Positions 36,013 through 44,863 of a stretch of DNA of 64,000 nucleotides are shown here, piece after piece (position 1 is the stretch's first letter; every line of letters starts with the position of its first letter). This DNA comes from Candidatus Acetothermia bacterium (GTDB lineage Bacteria > Bipolaricaulota > Bipolaricaulia > RBG-16-55-9), in NCBI GenBank assembly GCA_016201405.1, contig JACQCZ010000005.1, positions 30,162 to 94,161 of the forward strand, read 5' to 3'. The notes beneath the pieces were generated by a model, which had not been told where the DNA came from, did not search any database, and was given only the letters and a program-made list of their open reading frames with translations. Position numbers and translations under genes: made by a program.

Positions 36013-36453
36013 TTATGCCTCTTTGTGCTTCTTCTTGCTGAAATAGAGCAAATGAGGAGAATTTTGGGAATAGCCCAGGCTTTTGAAGACCTCGATCGAG
36101 GACAAGTTCCCATCTTCAATGAGGCACGCGATAACCTCAATGCCAAGATTGGTGATCCGGCTTTCCGCCTCTCGGATCAATCGGTGAGCGATTCCTTGCC
36201 GGCGATATGCTGGCGCAACCGCGACGCGATTGATCCAGCCCTTGCGCCCATCGTGCGTGCCAAAGACAGAGCCGATTATTTTAGAATCGAGTTGGGCCAC
36301 GAGATAGATGGCATTGCTCTTCTGGATCTCTTTTCCAATCTTCTCTTTGCGATCTCGCCCTTCAGGCTTAAAGGGCAGCTTTGACTCCTGCCAAAGTGCG
36401 ATCAGGGCGTCGTAATCTTCAATTCGCAGATCGCGGATGATGATCGAAGGCAT
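36013..36453 (-). CDS. GNAT-family N-acetyltransferase
   Basis: A 146-residue GNAT with the acetyl-CoA binding motif A in VAPAYRRQGIAHRLIREAE (Q/RxxGxA). It resembles RimI-like or small-molecule acetyltransferases; the substrate is unknown. It starts 8 nt after the 3-hydroxyacyl-CoA dehydrogenase stop, without a clear ribosome binding site. The C-terminal half is present again as a decayed copy just downstream. Confidence 0.82.
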   Translation of the reverse strand: MPSIIIRDLRIEDYDALIALWQESKLPFKPEGRDRKEKIGKEIQKSNAIYLVAQLDSKIIGSVFGTHDGRKGWINRVAVAPAYRRQGIAHRLIREAESRITNLGIEVIACLIEDGNLSSIEVFKSLGYSQNSPHLLYFSKKKHKEA

Positions 36454-36461
36454 TCAAATTG

Positions 36462-37619
36462 TTACGAATAAAACGTCTTGCCTTTGCTGGCCATCTCGCG
36501 CAGAAGCAGCGGGGCATCGTATCGCAAGTCGTTATGTTTAGCTTTGAGCTCATCCAGTTTTTTGACAATCTTATCTAAGCCAATCTCATCGGCTTTTGCG
36601 AGCGGTCCTTGAGGGAATCCTCCACCAAGCTGCATGGCTAGATCTATATCTTGTGGGTCCGCAGCGTCATCTTGCACTAGTCGTGCAGCGATTGCCGTCA
36701 TCATGGCGTACAGTGGCAGTGGATCAAAGCTACTAGCTGATGCAGCCTGATATTTGGCTCCAACGCCATTGGAATAATCATAAAAGCCATGCCCGCTCTT
36801 GCGGCCCAGCTGGCCTGCACTGACTTTTCTTTCCAGAACGGGCGGATTGGGAAGACCCGCCTCTTTGCGCACGTGATAGCCAATATCGAGTCCTGTGAGA
36901 TCGGCCAGCTCAAGGGGTCCCATCGGAAATTTTTCGGTGAACTTCATGCGGGCATCGATCGCTTCGGCAGGAATCTTTTCTCGCGAGATCTGCCACATCG
37001 CCTCGCCAATAAAGCCCTCAAAGATGGCACTCGTGATAAAGCCTCTCGTATCTTTGCGACAGACAATCGGTCTCTTTTTCAGCCTCTTGCTTAGCTCTAC
37101 TGTGATCTGTAATGTCGTATCGCTCGTCTTTTTGCCGCGAATCACTTCAATCAGCGACATCAGGATGGGGGGATTAAAAAAGTGCATTCCTATAACACGC
37201 TCCGGGCGTTCAGTGCCCGAAGCGATCTCGCTGATGGGGAGTGAGCTGGTGTTGGTTGCTAGAATTGCGTCGTCCTCGACAAAGCGCTCGAAGGTCTGAA
37301 AGAGCTCTTGCTTTAGAGCTAAATCTTCCGGAGAAGCTTCAATGACAAAGTCGGCTTCTAACAAAGCAACTCGCATATCCGTGAGAGGCGTGATGTGTTC
37401 AATGGCAGGCTGAACCTGCGATTTTGTAATCATCCCCTTCTCCGCCAGTTTTTCCAGGCTCCATTTGATCTTCTGATAGCCTGACAGGACCCGCTCTTCT
37501 GTGATGTCATAGAGATTGACCTCATAGTCGGCAAGCGCAGCCAGCTCAGCAATGCCATGCCCCATCGTTCCAGAGCCGATCACAGCGATTCTCCTGATAT
37601 TTTCAATCTTCACGGCCAT
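36462..37619 (-). CDS. 3-hydroxyacyl-CoA dehydrogenase
   Basis: A 385-residue NAD-dependent enzyme. The Rossmann motif IAVIGSGTMGHGIAEL is at about 11-26, and HFFNPP marks the catalytic His region. Two C-terminal 3HCDH helical domains follow, the second ending at the C-terminus. It oxidises 3-hydroxyacyl-CoA in beta-oxidation or a butanoyl-CoA-type route. It starts 4 nt after the acyl-CoA ligase stop. Confidence 0.92.
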   Translation of the reverse strand: MAVKIENIRRIAVIGSGTMGHGIAELAALADYEVNLYDITEERVLSGYQKIKWSLEKLAEKGMITKSQVQPAIEHITPLTDMRVALLEADFVIEASPEDLALKQELFQTFERFVEDDAILATNTSSLPISEIASGTERPERVIGMHFFNPPILMSLIEVIRGKKTSDTTLQITVELSKRLKKRPIVCRKDTRGFITSAIFEGFIGEAMWQISREKIPAEAIDARMKFTEKFPMGPLELADLTGLDIGYHVRKEAGLPNPPVLERKVSAGQLGRKSGHGFYDYSNGVGAKYQAASASSFDPLPLYAMMTAIAARLVQDDAADPQDIDLAMQLGGGFPQGPLAKADEIGLDKIVKKLDELKAKHNDLRYDAPLLLREMASKGKTFYS

Positions 37620-37623
37620 CCCC

Positions 37624-39180
37624 CTATTGCGTCGATTTGATCAAGGTCTCTCGAAGGCGATTCTTTAGGATCTTGCCCGTGCCTCCCTTGGGCAATTCAT
37701 CGAGAAAGACGACGTGTTTTGGAACTTTATAATGTGTCAGCCTCTCTTTGCAGAAGCGGATCAGCTCGGCCTCTGTGATTTCGACATCTCCGCGACGCAC
37801 CACGACAGCTTGAATGGCTTGGGTCCATTCCGCGTCGGGAATCCCAATTATCGCCGCTTCTAAAACAGCCGGGTGCTCATAGAGAGCCGATTCCACTTCT
37901 GAAGAGAAGACATTCTCTCCTCCCGTCTTGATCATGTCATCTTTGCGGTCGACCACATAGTGATATCCTTCTTCATCAACGCGCGCCATGTCTTTGGTGT
38001 GGTACCAGCCGTTTTGCAGTGCTCTCTCGGTCTCTTCTGGAAGATTCCAATATCCCTTCATGATATTGGGTCCTCGGACGAGAATCTCGCCCACTTCGCC
38101 GACTCCTACGTCTCGCCCATCTTCATGAATCACACGGACATCTACTCCAATAATGGGCTTGCCCGCTGAGATCAGAAGATCATTTCGCCCCTCATGGAGC
38201 GCTCGCTCATGATCTTCTGCTGACAGACATGTGACTAGCGGAGCGGCTTCAGTCATACCGTAGCCCTGCTGAAACTTGCATTGAAAGATCTCTGCTGCTT
38301 GTTTAAGTCGATCCGGAGGCATGGGAGCTGCTCCGTACAGAATCTGGTCCAAGCTGCGCGTGTTGTATTGGCTCCTCGCCGGGTGATTGATCAGCCAGTT
38401 GATCATCGTTGGAATGAGCGTTACGGCATTGACACGCTTCTCTTCTATGGTTCTGAGCACATCATCGGGTTCAAAGCGAGGCACAAAGATATGTGTTCCG
38501 CCATTCCAAGTGACAGTAAATGTGGCGGCCCCATCGGCCAAATGAAACATCGGCGCAGCATGGAGATAAGTGTTATCCCGATAGAATCGAAATGAGAGTT
38601 GGGCATGATAGGCATTCATCATCAGGTTTTTATGAGTGAGCATGACGCCTTTGGGATGGCTGGTCGTTCCGCTCGTGTAAAAGATTCCAATCAGATCATT
38701 CTCGGAAACTTCAATATTGGGATCCTGTTTTGAAGAGTCTCTTAAGAGCTTCTCATAGCAAATTGTATTGGCTGGAGCATCGCGATCGGCAAACAAGATG
38801 TGCTGCACGCCCAGCATCTTCAGAGTCTCAAAATGAGCTTTGAAATGCTCATAAATCGTCTGATCAAGAGCAAAAATTTTTGGCAGGCAATCGCTCAGAG
38901 CGAAAGCAAATTCCTGTCTCCCCCATCGGATATTTAGCGGTACAATCACAAGCCCTGCGAACATTGCAGCATAGTAAAGCTCCAAAAAGCGGTGGCAGTT
39001 AAGCATTAGAACTGCAATGCGATCTCCTCGTTGCAGACCCAGTGATAACAAGCCGTTTGCCAGCCGCATGACTCGCTCATGGAGCTCTGAATAGGTCTGC
39101 TCGTGATCGCGACATTGGGTCGCAATGGCATGAGGATACATTCGGACGGGTCTGCGCAGGGTATTCCGCAAATCGAGCAT
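37624..39180 (-). CDS. AMP-dependent acyl-CoA synthetase (FadD-like)
   Basis: A 518-residue ANL-superfamily ligase. Signature P-loop YTSGTTSHPKG (with Ser where Gly is common), then QGYGMTEAAPLV, the adenylate-binding YHTKDMARVDEEGY, and the catalytic Lys in PKGGTGKILKNRLRE. It activates a fatty or aromatic acid to its CoA thioester, supplying the dehydrogenases in the same operon. Confidence 0.9.
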   Translation of the reverse strand: MLDLRNTLRRPVRMYPHAIATQCRDHEQTYSELHERVMRLANGLLSLGLQRGDRIAVLMLNCHRFLELYYAAMFAGLVIVPLNIRWGRQEFAFALSDCLPKIFALDQTIYEHFKAHFETLKMLGVQHILFADRDAPANTICYEKLLRDSSKQDPNIEVSENDLIGIFYTSGTTSHPKGVMLTHKNLMMNAYHAQLSFRFYRDNTYLHAAPMFHLADGAATFTVTWNGGTHIFVPRFEPDDVLRTIEEKRVNAVTLIPTMINWLINHPARSQYNTRSLDQILYGAAPMPPDRLKQAAEIFQCKFQQGYGMTEAAPLVTCLSAEDHERALHEGRNDLLISAGKPIIGVDVRVIHEDGRDVGVGEVGEILVRGPNIMKGYWNLPEETERALQNGWYHTKDMARVDEEGYHYVVDRKDDMIKTGGENVFSSEVESALYEHPAVLEAAIIGIPDAEWTQAIQAVVVRRGDVEITEAELIRFCKERLTHYKVPKHVVFLDELPKGGTGKILKNRLRETLIKSTQ

Positions 39181-39215
39181 CTGCAGGGTCCTTTCGTCTC
39201 TTTCTCGATGAAGTC

Positions 39216-40361
39216 TCAGATCACATGTTCTCGCTTGAGTGACTCAATCTCATTATCAGGATACCCAATCTCGCGTAGAATTTCCCAGTTCTGCTCACCT
39301 AAATTCGGTGCAGGGCGGTCCTCTTTTTCATGTGCCTCTGACCAACGCACCGGGAAAGCGACCTCTGAAATGGGCTCCCCACGCATAAGGCCGCGAGAAT
39401 GGACATGTGGATTCTTTGCCACTTCCGAGAGATCGAGCACTGGAGAGACCGGGATCTCATTCGGGTTGAGCTCATCCAGCCAAGCATCGCGAGGTCTCTT
39501 TTTAAAAATCTCACGCAGGTCGCAGAAAATCGTTTCTTTCATTCCTTGGGAGAATTGGAGCGGAATATACTCTGGTCTTCCAAGGGCGTTGCAAAGATTG
39601 GCCCAGAACTTCTCTTCCAACGCGCCAATGGCTAGATATTTCTTGTCTTTGGTCTCATAGATGGCATAGCAGGGAAAGCCGCCTGTTAGCACTAATTCTT
39701 GCGGATTGGGCACCTTCTCAGTTGGGAAATACTCAGCAAAATGGACGGCCATCCATGAGATGACTGCATCAGTAAGCGAGACATCAATGAATGTTCCACC
39801 TTGGCCATAATCCCGCGCCCGGAGTGCTGCTACCACAGAGAGGGCCGCGAACATCGCTCCTGCCAGATCGGCCACAGGTACGCCCGGAATGACTGGGCTG
39901 GAGCCTGTCAGGCTCAATAATCCTGCGCGTGCGATGTAATTGAGATCATGGCCGATGTGGTCGCGGTAGAGGCCCACTTGGCCATATCCGGTGAGAGCAC
40001 AGTAGATAATCTCTGAGTTGCGCTCCTTGACTGCGTCATAATCAATTCCAAGACGCCGGGTCACTCCTGGTCGGAAGCCTTCGATGACTACATCGGAAGA
40101 TTCCGCCAGCTTTAGAAAGAGATCAACGCCTTTTGGTTTCTTGAGATCGACCGAGAGACTCTTTTTGTTGCGATTGAGCGTGAGAAAGCGAGCGCTCTTG
40201 CCCTCATGAAATGGGGGAAGCGAGCGTACTGGATCCCCACGGACAGGCTCTTCGATTTTTATGACCTCTGCGCCGAGGTCAGCGAGTAGTAGAGTGGCAT
40301 ACGGACCTGGGAGGAGTCTGGTGAGATCTAGAACTCGAGTTCCTTGTAGTAGATCCTTCAA
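39216..40361 (-). CDS. CaiB/BaiF-family CoA transferase
   Basis: A 381-residue family III CoA transferase. The N-terminus (LQGTRVLDLTRLLPGPYAT) and the catalytic Asp in VADLAGAMFA are typical, along with LNRNKKSLSVDLK. It moves CoA between acyl-CoA and a carboxylic acid (for example an alpha-methylacyl or carnitine-like acid). The TTG at 40361 follows GAGGGAGAG. It lies 18 nt after the aminotransferase stop. Confidence 0.9.
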   Translation of the reverse strand: MKDLLQGTRVLDLTRLLPGPYATLLLADLGAEVIKIEEPVRGDPVRSLPPFHEGKSARFLTLNRNKKSLSVDLKKPKGVDLFLKLAESSDVVIEGFRPGVTRRLGIDYDAVKERNSEIIYCALTGYGQVGLYRDHIGHDLNYIARAGLLSLTGSSPVIPGVPVADLAGAMFAALSVVAALRARDYGQGGTFIDVSLTDAVISWMAVHFAEYFPTEKVPNPQELVLTGGFPCYAIYETKDKKYLAIGALEEKFWANLCNALGRPEYIPLQFSQGMKETIFCDLREIFKKRPRDAWLDELNPNEIPVSPVLDLSEVAKNPHVHSRGLMRGEPISEVAFPVRWSEAHEKEDRPAPNLGEQNWEILREIGYPDNEIESLKREHVI

Positions 40362-40379
40362 CTCTCCCTCACTTCTTGC

Positions 40380-41693
40380 TCAGTTGGAGGCTTCGCTGAT
40401 CAAGCCCTCCAAAATAGTCAGACCCTGTTTTAGCTCCTCTTCCGTCATGACGAGCGGGATGAGCATGCGGATCACGTGCCCATAAAGACCAGCCTTGGCC
40501 AGGATGAGCCCTTGATCGAGAGCATCATGAATGATCTTTAGGGTCGCTTCGCTGGCAGGCTCTTTTGTAGTGCGGTCTTTGACAAGCTCAATCGCGCGCA
40601 TGGCGCCCATACCGCGTGCGTCCCCGACCAATTTGTATTGACTCTTAAATTCGTTAAAGCGCTTATCTAGCATCGAGCCGAGCTTCTGCGCCTGATCCAT
40701 CAATTTCTCTTCTTCGATCACATCAAGAACGGCATTGGCAGCGGCGCAGGCAATGGGGTTGCCTACATACGTGCCACCGATTCCACTGTCTGCAACTGAA
40801 TCAATGACATCAGATATGCCGATGACACCACTGAGCGGAAGCCCAGACGCGAGTGACTTTGCCGTGCAGATAAGATCAGGCTCAATTCCAAAATGCTCAG
40901 AGGCAAAGAACTTTCCCGTCCGGCCAACTCCGCTTTGCACTTCGTCAGCGATCATAACAATCCCGTTCTTCGTGCAGAATTCTCGAAGCTTGGGTAGAAA
41001 GTCTGGCATTGGCGTGTAGAATCCGCCTTCGCCCTGAATCGGCTCAAACACGATTCCGGCAATCTCTTGCGGATTGACTAAGCCGGTGAGCTTTCGCTCC
41101 CATTCAGCAAATGTGAGCGGCTCATGATATGGATTTGGGAAGGGTACTCTGTAAACATCGGGTGCAAAGGGACCAAAGTGGGCTTTGTATGGCGTTGCTT
41201 TGTGAGTCATAGTCATGGTGAGCAGCGTTCTGCCGTGAAATGCCCGGTCAAAGACGACGATGGCGCGGCGCTTGGTATGGTATCGGGCGATCTTGACTGC
41301 ATTCTCAACGGACTCTGCACCACTGTTGAAGAAAGCAACTTTTTTTGCGTGCTTGCCAGGTGCGTACTTCACCAGCCGCTCGGCCAGCTCCACATATGAC
41401 TCATACATCACAACACTAAAGTCTGTGTGCACAAACTTTGCGGCCTGAGCTTGAATTGCTTTGACGACCTTGGGGTGAGAGTGCCCAACAACCAGACAGC
41501 CCCAGCCGCCAGTGAAATCAAGATATTCATTTCCATCTACATCGGTTATTGTCGAGCCGTGACTCTCATCAATCATAAATGGAGCGAGTGCGGTAACTGC
41601 TTTCGCAACCACTTTCTCTTTGCGTTGCAGTAATGCAATCGAATTTGTTCCTGGCTTCAAGGTTTTCTTGCTTTTTACAGAAGAACCTTTCAT
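40380..41693 (-). CDS. Class III PLP aminotransferase (GabT/omega-amino acid type)
   Basis: A 437-residue aminotransferase. DEVQSGVGRTGKF and the PLP-binding Lys in CTAKSLASGLPLSG are clear. The sequence fits 4-aminobutyrate or beta-alanine aminotransferases. The ATG at 41693 follows AAGGGGAG; the frame extends upstream without a site. The gene heads the CoA-enzyme run and faces panD, which makes beta-alanine, so beta-alanine could be its amino donor (inference). Confidence 0.88.
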   Translation of the reverse strand: MKGSSVKSKKTLKPGTNSIALLQRKEKVVAKAVTALAPFMIDESHGSTITDVDGNEYLDFTGGWGCLVVGHSHPKVVKAIQAQAAKFVHTDFSVVMYESYVELAERLVKYAPGKHAKKVAFFNSGAESVENAVKIARYHTKRRAIVVFDRAFHGRTLLTMTMTHKATPYKAHFGPFAPDVYRVPFPNPYHEPLTFAEWERKLTGLVNPQEIAGIVFEPIQGEGGFYTPMPDFLPKLREFCTKNGIVMIADEVQSGVGRTGKFFASEHFGIEPDLICTAKSLASGLPLSGVIGISDVIDSVADSGIGGTYVGNPIACAAANAVLDVIEEEKLMDQAQKLGSMLDKRFNEFKSQYKLVGDARGMGAMRAIELVKDRTTKEPASEATLKIIHDALDQGLILAKAGLYGHVIRMLIPLVMTEEELKQGLTILEGLISEASN

Positions 41694-41777
41694 AGATCTC
41701 CCCTTCCACGTGTAAATAAAATTATGAAAACAGACTATGCTACCAACGCGAAAGTGCGCTTGCAATGAGGCGTGAGC

Positions 41778-41806
41778 TTGAGAGAGAGAAAAAATTGAGC
41801 TATCAT
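41778..41806 (+). promoter_or_regulatory. Sigma-70-type promoter of panD
   Basis: TTGAGA at 41778-41783, a 17-nt spacer, TATCAT at 41801-41806. It predicts a 20-nt leader containing the GGGAG ribosome binding site at 41821-41825. Confidence 0.65.
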
Positions 41807-41831
41807 TTCGAGACTTTGCTGGGAGTGTGCA

Positions 41832-42197
41832 ATGAGAATTGAACTTTTGAAATCAAAGATCCATAGAGCAAAGATCACAGACAAGAATCTCGGCTACGAG
41901 GGAAGCCTGACTCTCGATCAGGATCTTATGGATGCAGCCGGTATCTTCAAATATGAGAAGATCCAGCTTGTCAATGTCAACAATGGCTCACGCCTAGAGA
42001 CATACGCAATTCCTGGTGAGCGCGGCACAGGGGATGTCGTGCTCAATGGCGCGGCTGCGCGTTGGGGCGAGATTGGAGATGTGGTCATCATCATCTCTTA
42101 TGCGCAGATCGACCAGCATGGAGTGAAGGGCTTTGAGCCGAAGATTGTCTTAGTCGATGCTCAGAACCACATCAAACCATCGAGCAAGATTGCTTAA
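41832..42197 (+). CDS. panD: Aspartate 1-decarboxylase
   Basis: A 121-residue pyruvoyl enzyme. The self-cleavage site YEGSLTLD, with Gly-Ser at about 24-25, is intact, and the ALNGAAAR-like VLNGAAARW and GDVVIIISYA segments match PanD. It converts aspartate to beta-alanine for pantothenate and CoA synthesis. Its end overlaps the convergent cupredoxin-like gene by 4 nt. Confidence 0.95.
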   Translation: MRIELLKSKIHRAKITDKNLGYEGSLTLDQDLMDAAGIFKYEKIQLVNVNNGSRLETYAIPGERGTGDVVLNGAAARWGEIGDVVIIISYAQIDQHGVKGFEPKIVLVDAQNHIKPSSKIA

Positions 42198-42772
42198 TTT
42201 CCTGCAGGCACAACTTCGATCAGGGCATGCATTCCCAGAATATAGTGGTCTGTGGTCTGCCGATGTCGGACATGGCAAGAGAGATCGAATACTAATGTGC
42301 CTCCATCATCGACAGTCTTAAATTTTGGAGTAAAGTCGAACTCCACGTTCTGTCCCGGTGGGACCGCAAACGTCTTTTCATCGGGTGCAGCAAACAGAGG
42401 GCTCACGACTTCGTGATCAATGTGAAATTGGCCTTTATTCTCGAAGATAAGCCTGACATGCTCTCCGTTTTTGAGACGCAAGATCACTTTCGGGTTCTTT
42501 ACGTCATCCGGCTCTGTCGATGGCTTTCCATCAGAACCGGAGCGGCCTTCAGGGCCTTCAAAATAGAAATCTCCAATCTTGATGTGGATCTCCTTGACAG
42601 TCTCTTGGGCGTGTGCAGCGTCCATCGCTGTCGCAGGAGCCGGAACAGCAGATTGCTTAGCTGAGCTTAAATCGTTTTTGGCCTCTACTGGGGTTGTGAG
42701 AGAGGTTTGGCTTATCAAGATCAACGCGAACAGAACAACAAGGCCGGCCCCGATCATAACGAATAATTTCAT
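42194..42772 (-). CDS. Exported or membrane-anchored cupredoxin-like protein
   Basis: A 192-residue protein with an N-terminal hydrophobic anchor or signal (about 5-25), a low-complexity linker, then a cupredoxin-like sandwich. Candidate copper ligands are His in FHIDHEV and the C-terminal set in DLSCHVRHRQTTDHYILGMHA: Cys, a His 10 residues later and a Met 5 after that. The spacing is longer than in plastocyanin. It may carry electrons or store copper. The ATG at 42772 follows GGAGG; ATG 42790 would place that site inside the gene. Confidence 0.7.
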   Translation of the reverse strand: MKLFVMIGAGLVVLFALILISQTSLTTPVEAKNDLSSAKQSAVPAPATAMDAAHAQETVKEIHIKIGDFYFEGPEGRSGSDGKPSTEPDDVKNPKVILRLKNGEHVRLIFENKGQFHIDHEVVSPLFAAPDEKTFAVPPGQNVEFDFTPKFKTVDDGGTLVFDLSCHVRHRQTTDHYILGMHALIEVVPAGN

Positions 42773-42950
42773 ATTCTGGAAGACCTCCATATAGTTGCAA
42801 TTTGAGAATGACCGTGAAGCCCCTCGCTCCCATCTGCGGTTTCTCTGTAGCAGCTTAAAGGAGGACGAGAGAGAAGAGAATAGATTTTCCCGCGAGCGGC
42901 GTGATTTGGGTTGCGAGAGGCGATGGCTGGCTATGATTGGCTTGGTCAGA

Positions 42951-43703
42951 CTAAATATTGCTGCCTAGTCTTGCTTCAAGATTCTCACGATATCTGCGGC
43001 TGAGCTTAACTCGTGATCCATCACGCAAGATGAGCATAAAGTCTCCATGAAACCACTTCTGAACCTCTGCGATCTGCCCTAGGTTTACAAGAGCGCTTCG
43101 ATGGACACGCACAAAGTTCTTGTGTGATAGCCGCTTATCGAGTGATGAAAGGCTCTCCCGAGTTAAAAATGACTCGCTGCCGAAATGGACCAAAGCTTCG
43201 CTGTTTTGTGCCTCAATCCAGGTGATCTCATCAGTCTTGCGCAAGATCACTCTATTATTGACTTTGATCGGAAATTGGTCTTTGGCTCGTATCTCGCTGA
43301 TCAAGGACTCAAACTCAATGAGAGTGTGGTTGAGAGAAGAATTTTTCAGACGCGTCTTTGCGCGTTCCAGCGCCTGCAGCAAGCGGTCTTGGTCAAATGG
43401 CTTTAAGACATAATCAACAGCATGCTTCTCAAAGGCCTGGATCGCATAGCGGTCATAGGCTGTAACAAAGATGATGGCGGGTGTCCCTTTGATTTTTTTT
43501 AGAATCTCAAAGCTATTGCCGTCAGAGAGCTGGATATCCAGCAATATCAGATCGGGAGGAGTTTTTGTGATTGCTGAGATGGCTTCCCGAACTCCAGAGC
43601 ATTTTCCAATCAACTGTAGCTCAGAATCTTCATCGATCATCTGAGAGATGTGTTCTTGGGTCAGCGCTTCATCTTCGACGACTAGAGTCTTCCAGCGAGT
43701 CAA
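42951..43703 (-). CDS. LytTR-type response regulator
   Basis: A 250-residue regulator. The receiver domain has the acidic pair EDE, phospho-acceptor Asp in LILLDIQLSDG and Lys in VLKPFD. The LytTR DNA-binding domain follows (about 145-245: RKTDEITWIEAQNSEALVHF, FVRVHRSALVNL). It starts with TTG overlapping the kinase stop (TTGA), so translation is coupled. Targets are unknown; LytTR proteins often control their own operon or export genes. Confidence 0.92.
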   Translation of the reverse strand: MTRWKTLVVEDEALTQEHISQMIDEDSELQLIGKCSGVREAISAITKTPPDLILLDIQLSDGNSFEILKKIKGTPAIIFVTAYDRYAIQAFEKHAVDYVLKPFDQDRLLQALERAKTRLKNSSLNHTLIEFESLISEIRAKDQFPIKVNNRVILRKTDEITWIEAQNSEALVHFGSESFLTRESLSSLDKRLSHKNFVRVHRSALVNLGQIAEVQKWFHGDFMLILRDGSRVKLSRRYRENLEARLGSNI

Positions 43704-44863
43704 ATCTTTATTACCTCTTCATGAGACGAATGAAAATTGCTACGTGCGATTGGTGCGATGGGCAATTCAATCGTGGCGATCGTACCACCCGTATCCAATG
43801 GTTCCAAGCGAAGCGTCGCCTTGTTTCCGTACAATGTCCATAAGCGGTCTTGAATGTTGCAGAGTCCTTTTCCCGTACTAGTGGCCGACGATGAAAGCCC
43901 ACTGCCGTTGTCCGAGACCCAAAGCCTTAAGAAGCCAGATCGTTTATCTGAGCCAATCTCAATCACGCCATTGGCTGGGGTGTTCCCCAAACCATGCCTC
44001 AGCGAATTCTCGACCAAGGGCTGCAGGATGAAGTTCGGAACTGGCAGATCAAGCGACGCTTCACTTAGCTGCCAGCGCACTTCAAAACGGTCCCCAAATC
44101 GGATCTTCTGGATCTCCAGATATTTCTTGAGAAATTCGACTTCTTGATGAAGCTCTATGACTGGGTGATCATCGTGGTCCAAAATGACTCTTAATAAGTC
44201 GCCCAGCTTGATTAGCATCTTCTCTGCAGCATCGGGATTGAGATGAAACAAGATGGCGATCGATTGGAGTGTGTTAAATAGAAAATGTGGGTGCAATTGA
44301 GATTGCAAAGCCTTCAATCGGGCCTCGGCTAGCTGTTCCGATAATGTTGCAGCGACGAGCTCATGCTCACGCGAGTGAAGATAGGCGTCGATGCCATAAA
44401 AGGCTCCCAAAAGGAGGACGAATTGAGCACCGATGCTCACAATGGCCAGCAAATTCCAGATTGTGAGGCTGTCAAAGAGATTGATACGAAGAGGACTCCC
44501 GACGAGTTGATCAAAGCTCCATAACGATATTCTGAAGAGAATCTGATGGATAAATACAAAGATGGAGAGCAAGCCAATGTTTGCCGGAATCCATACCCAC
44601 CAACGGACCTGGCGGAAATGGAAGCGCTTTGCGAGTGCCCAAAACGCCGGAACAAGAATGGCCACACAGTAGGTCTCTATCAACTCCCGTCCCAGAACTG
44701 GGGGGGAGAGAACGCGAGAGATGTCTGCGGAATTGTACCCGCTGGCGACCAGGCTAAGCACCAAGCGAAACGTTTCAAAGAGGTTGAAGGCCGTAAATAC
44801 GGCAAAGAGCCAGAGCCAGCTTTGCCAGCCGCGCCAGTTGATCTCCCAGGCAGCACTTTTCAT
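43700..44863 (-). CDS. LytS/YehU-type sensor histidine kinase
   Basis: A 387-residue kinase. Four to five membrane spans (about 15-165) form the sensor part. The His_kinase domain follows with the phospho-accepting His in LHPHFLFNTLQSI, and the HATPase with N box LVENSLRHGLG and the glycine box DNGSGL. It starts at the ATGA overlap with the M1 peptidase gene. The three genes read as one transcript. Confidence 0.9.
   Translation of the reverse strand: MKSAAWEINWRGWQSWLWLFAVFTAFNLFETFRLVLSLVASGYNSADISRVLSPPVLGRELIETYCVAILVPAFWALAKRFHFRQVRWWVWIPANIGLLSIFVFIHQILFRISLWSFDQLVGSPLRINLFDSLTIWNLLAIVSIGAQFVLLLGAFYGIDAYLHSREHELVAATLSEQLAEARLKALQSQLHPHFLFNTLQSIAILFHLNPDAAEKMLIKLGDLLRVILDHDDHPVIELHQEVEFLKKYLEIQKIRFGDRFEVRWQLSEASLDLPVPNFILQPLVENSLRHGLGNTPANGVIEIGSDKRSGFLRLWVSDNGSGLSSSATSTGKGLCNIQDRLWTLYGNKATLRLEPLDTGGTIATIELPIAPIARSNFHSSHEEVIKI

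Larger units (their letters stand above)
35652..36200. repeat. Diverged tandem duplication spanning the haloperoxidase/GNAT junction
   Basis: The segment 35652-35943 matches 35944-36200 at an offset of 264-267 nt. Both hold the haloperoxidase gene start (shared string CCTCATATTCTTCA at 35726 and 35990) and the 3' part of the GNAT gene (shared string AGCCCAGGCTTTTGAAGACC). Small deletions and many substitutions separate the copies, so the event is old. Confidence 0.8.

Noticed and set aside
35816-36384. Rightward open frames over the GNAT/haloperoxidase junction
   Set aside because: They are antisense to the GNAT gene and its remnant; the leftward reading gives a clear GNAT match.
37624-39180. 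Ser for Gly in the acyl-CoA ligase P-loop as a sign of inactivation
   Set aside because: The catalytic Lys and other motifs are intact, and this loop position tolerates Ser in the superfamily.
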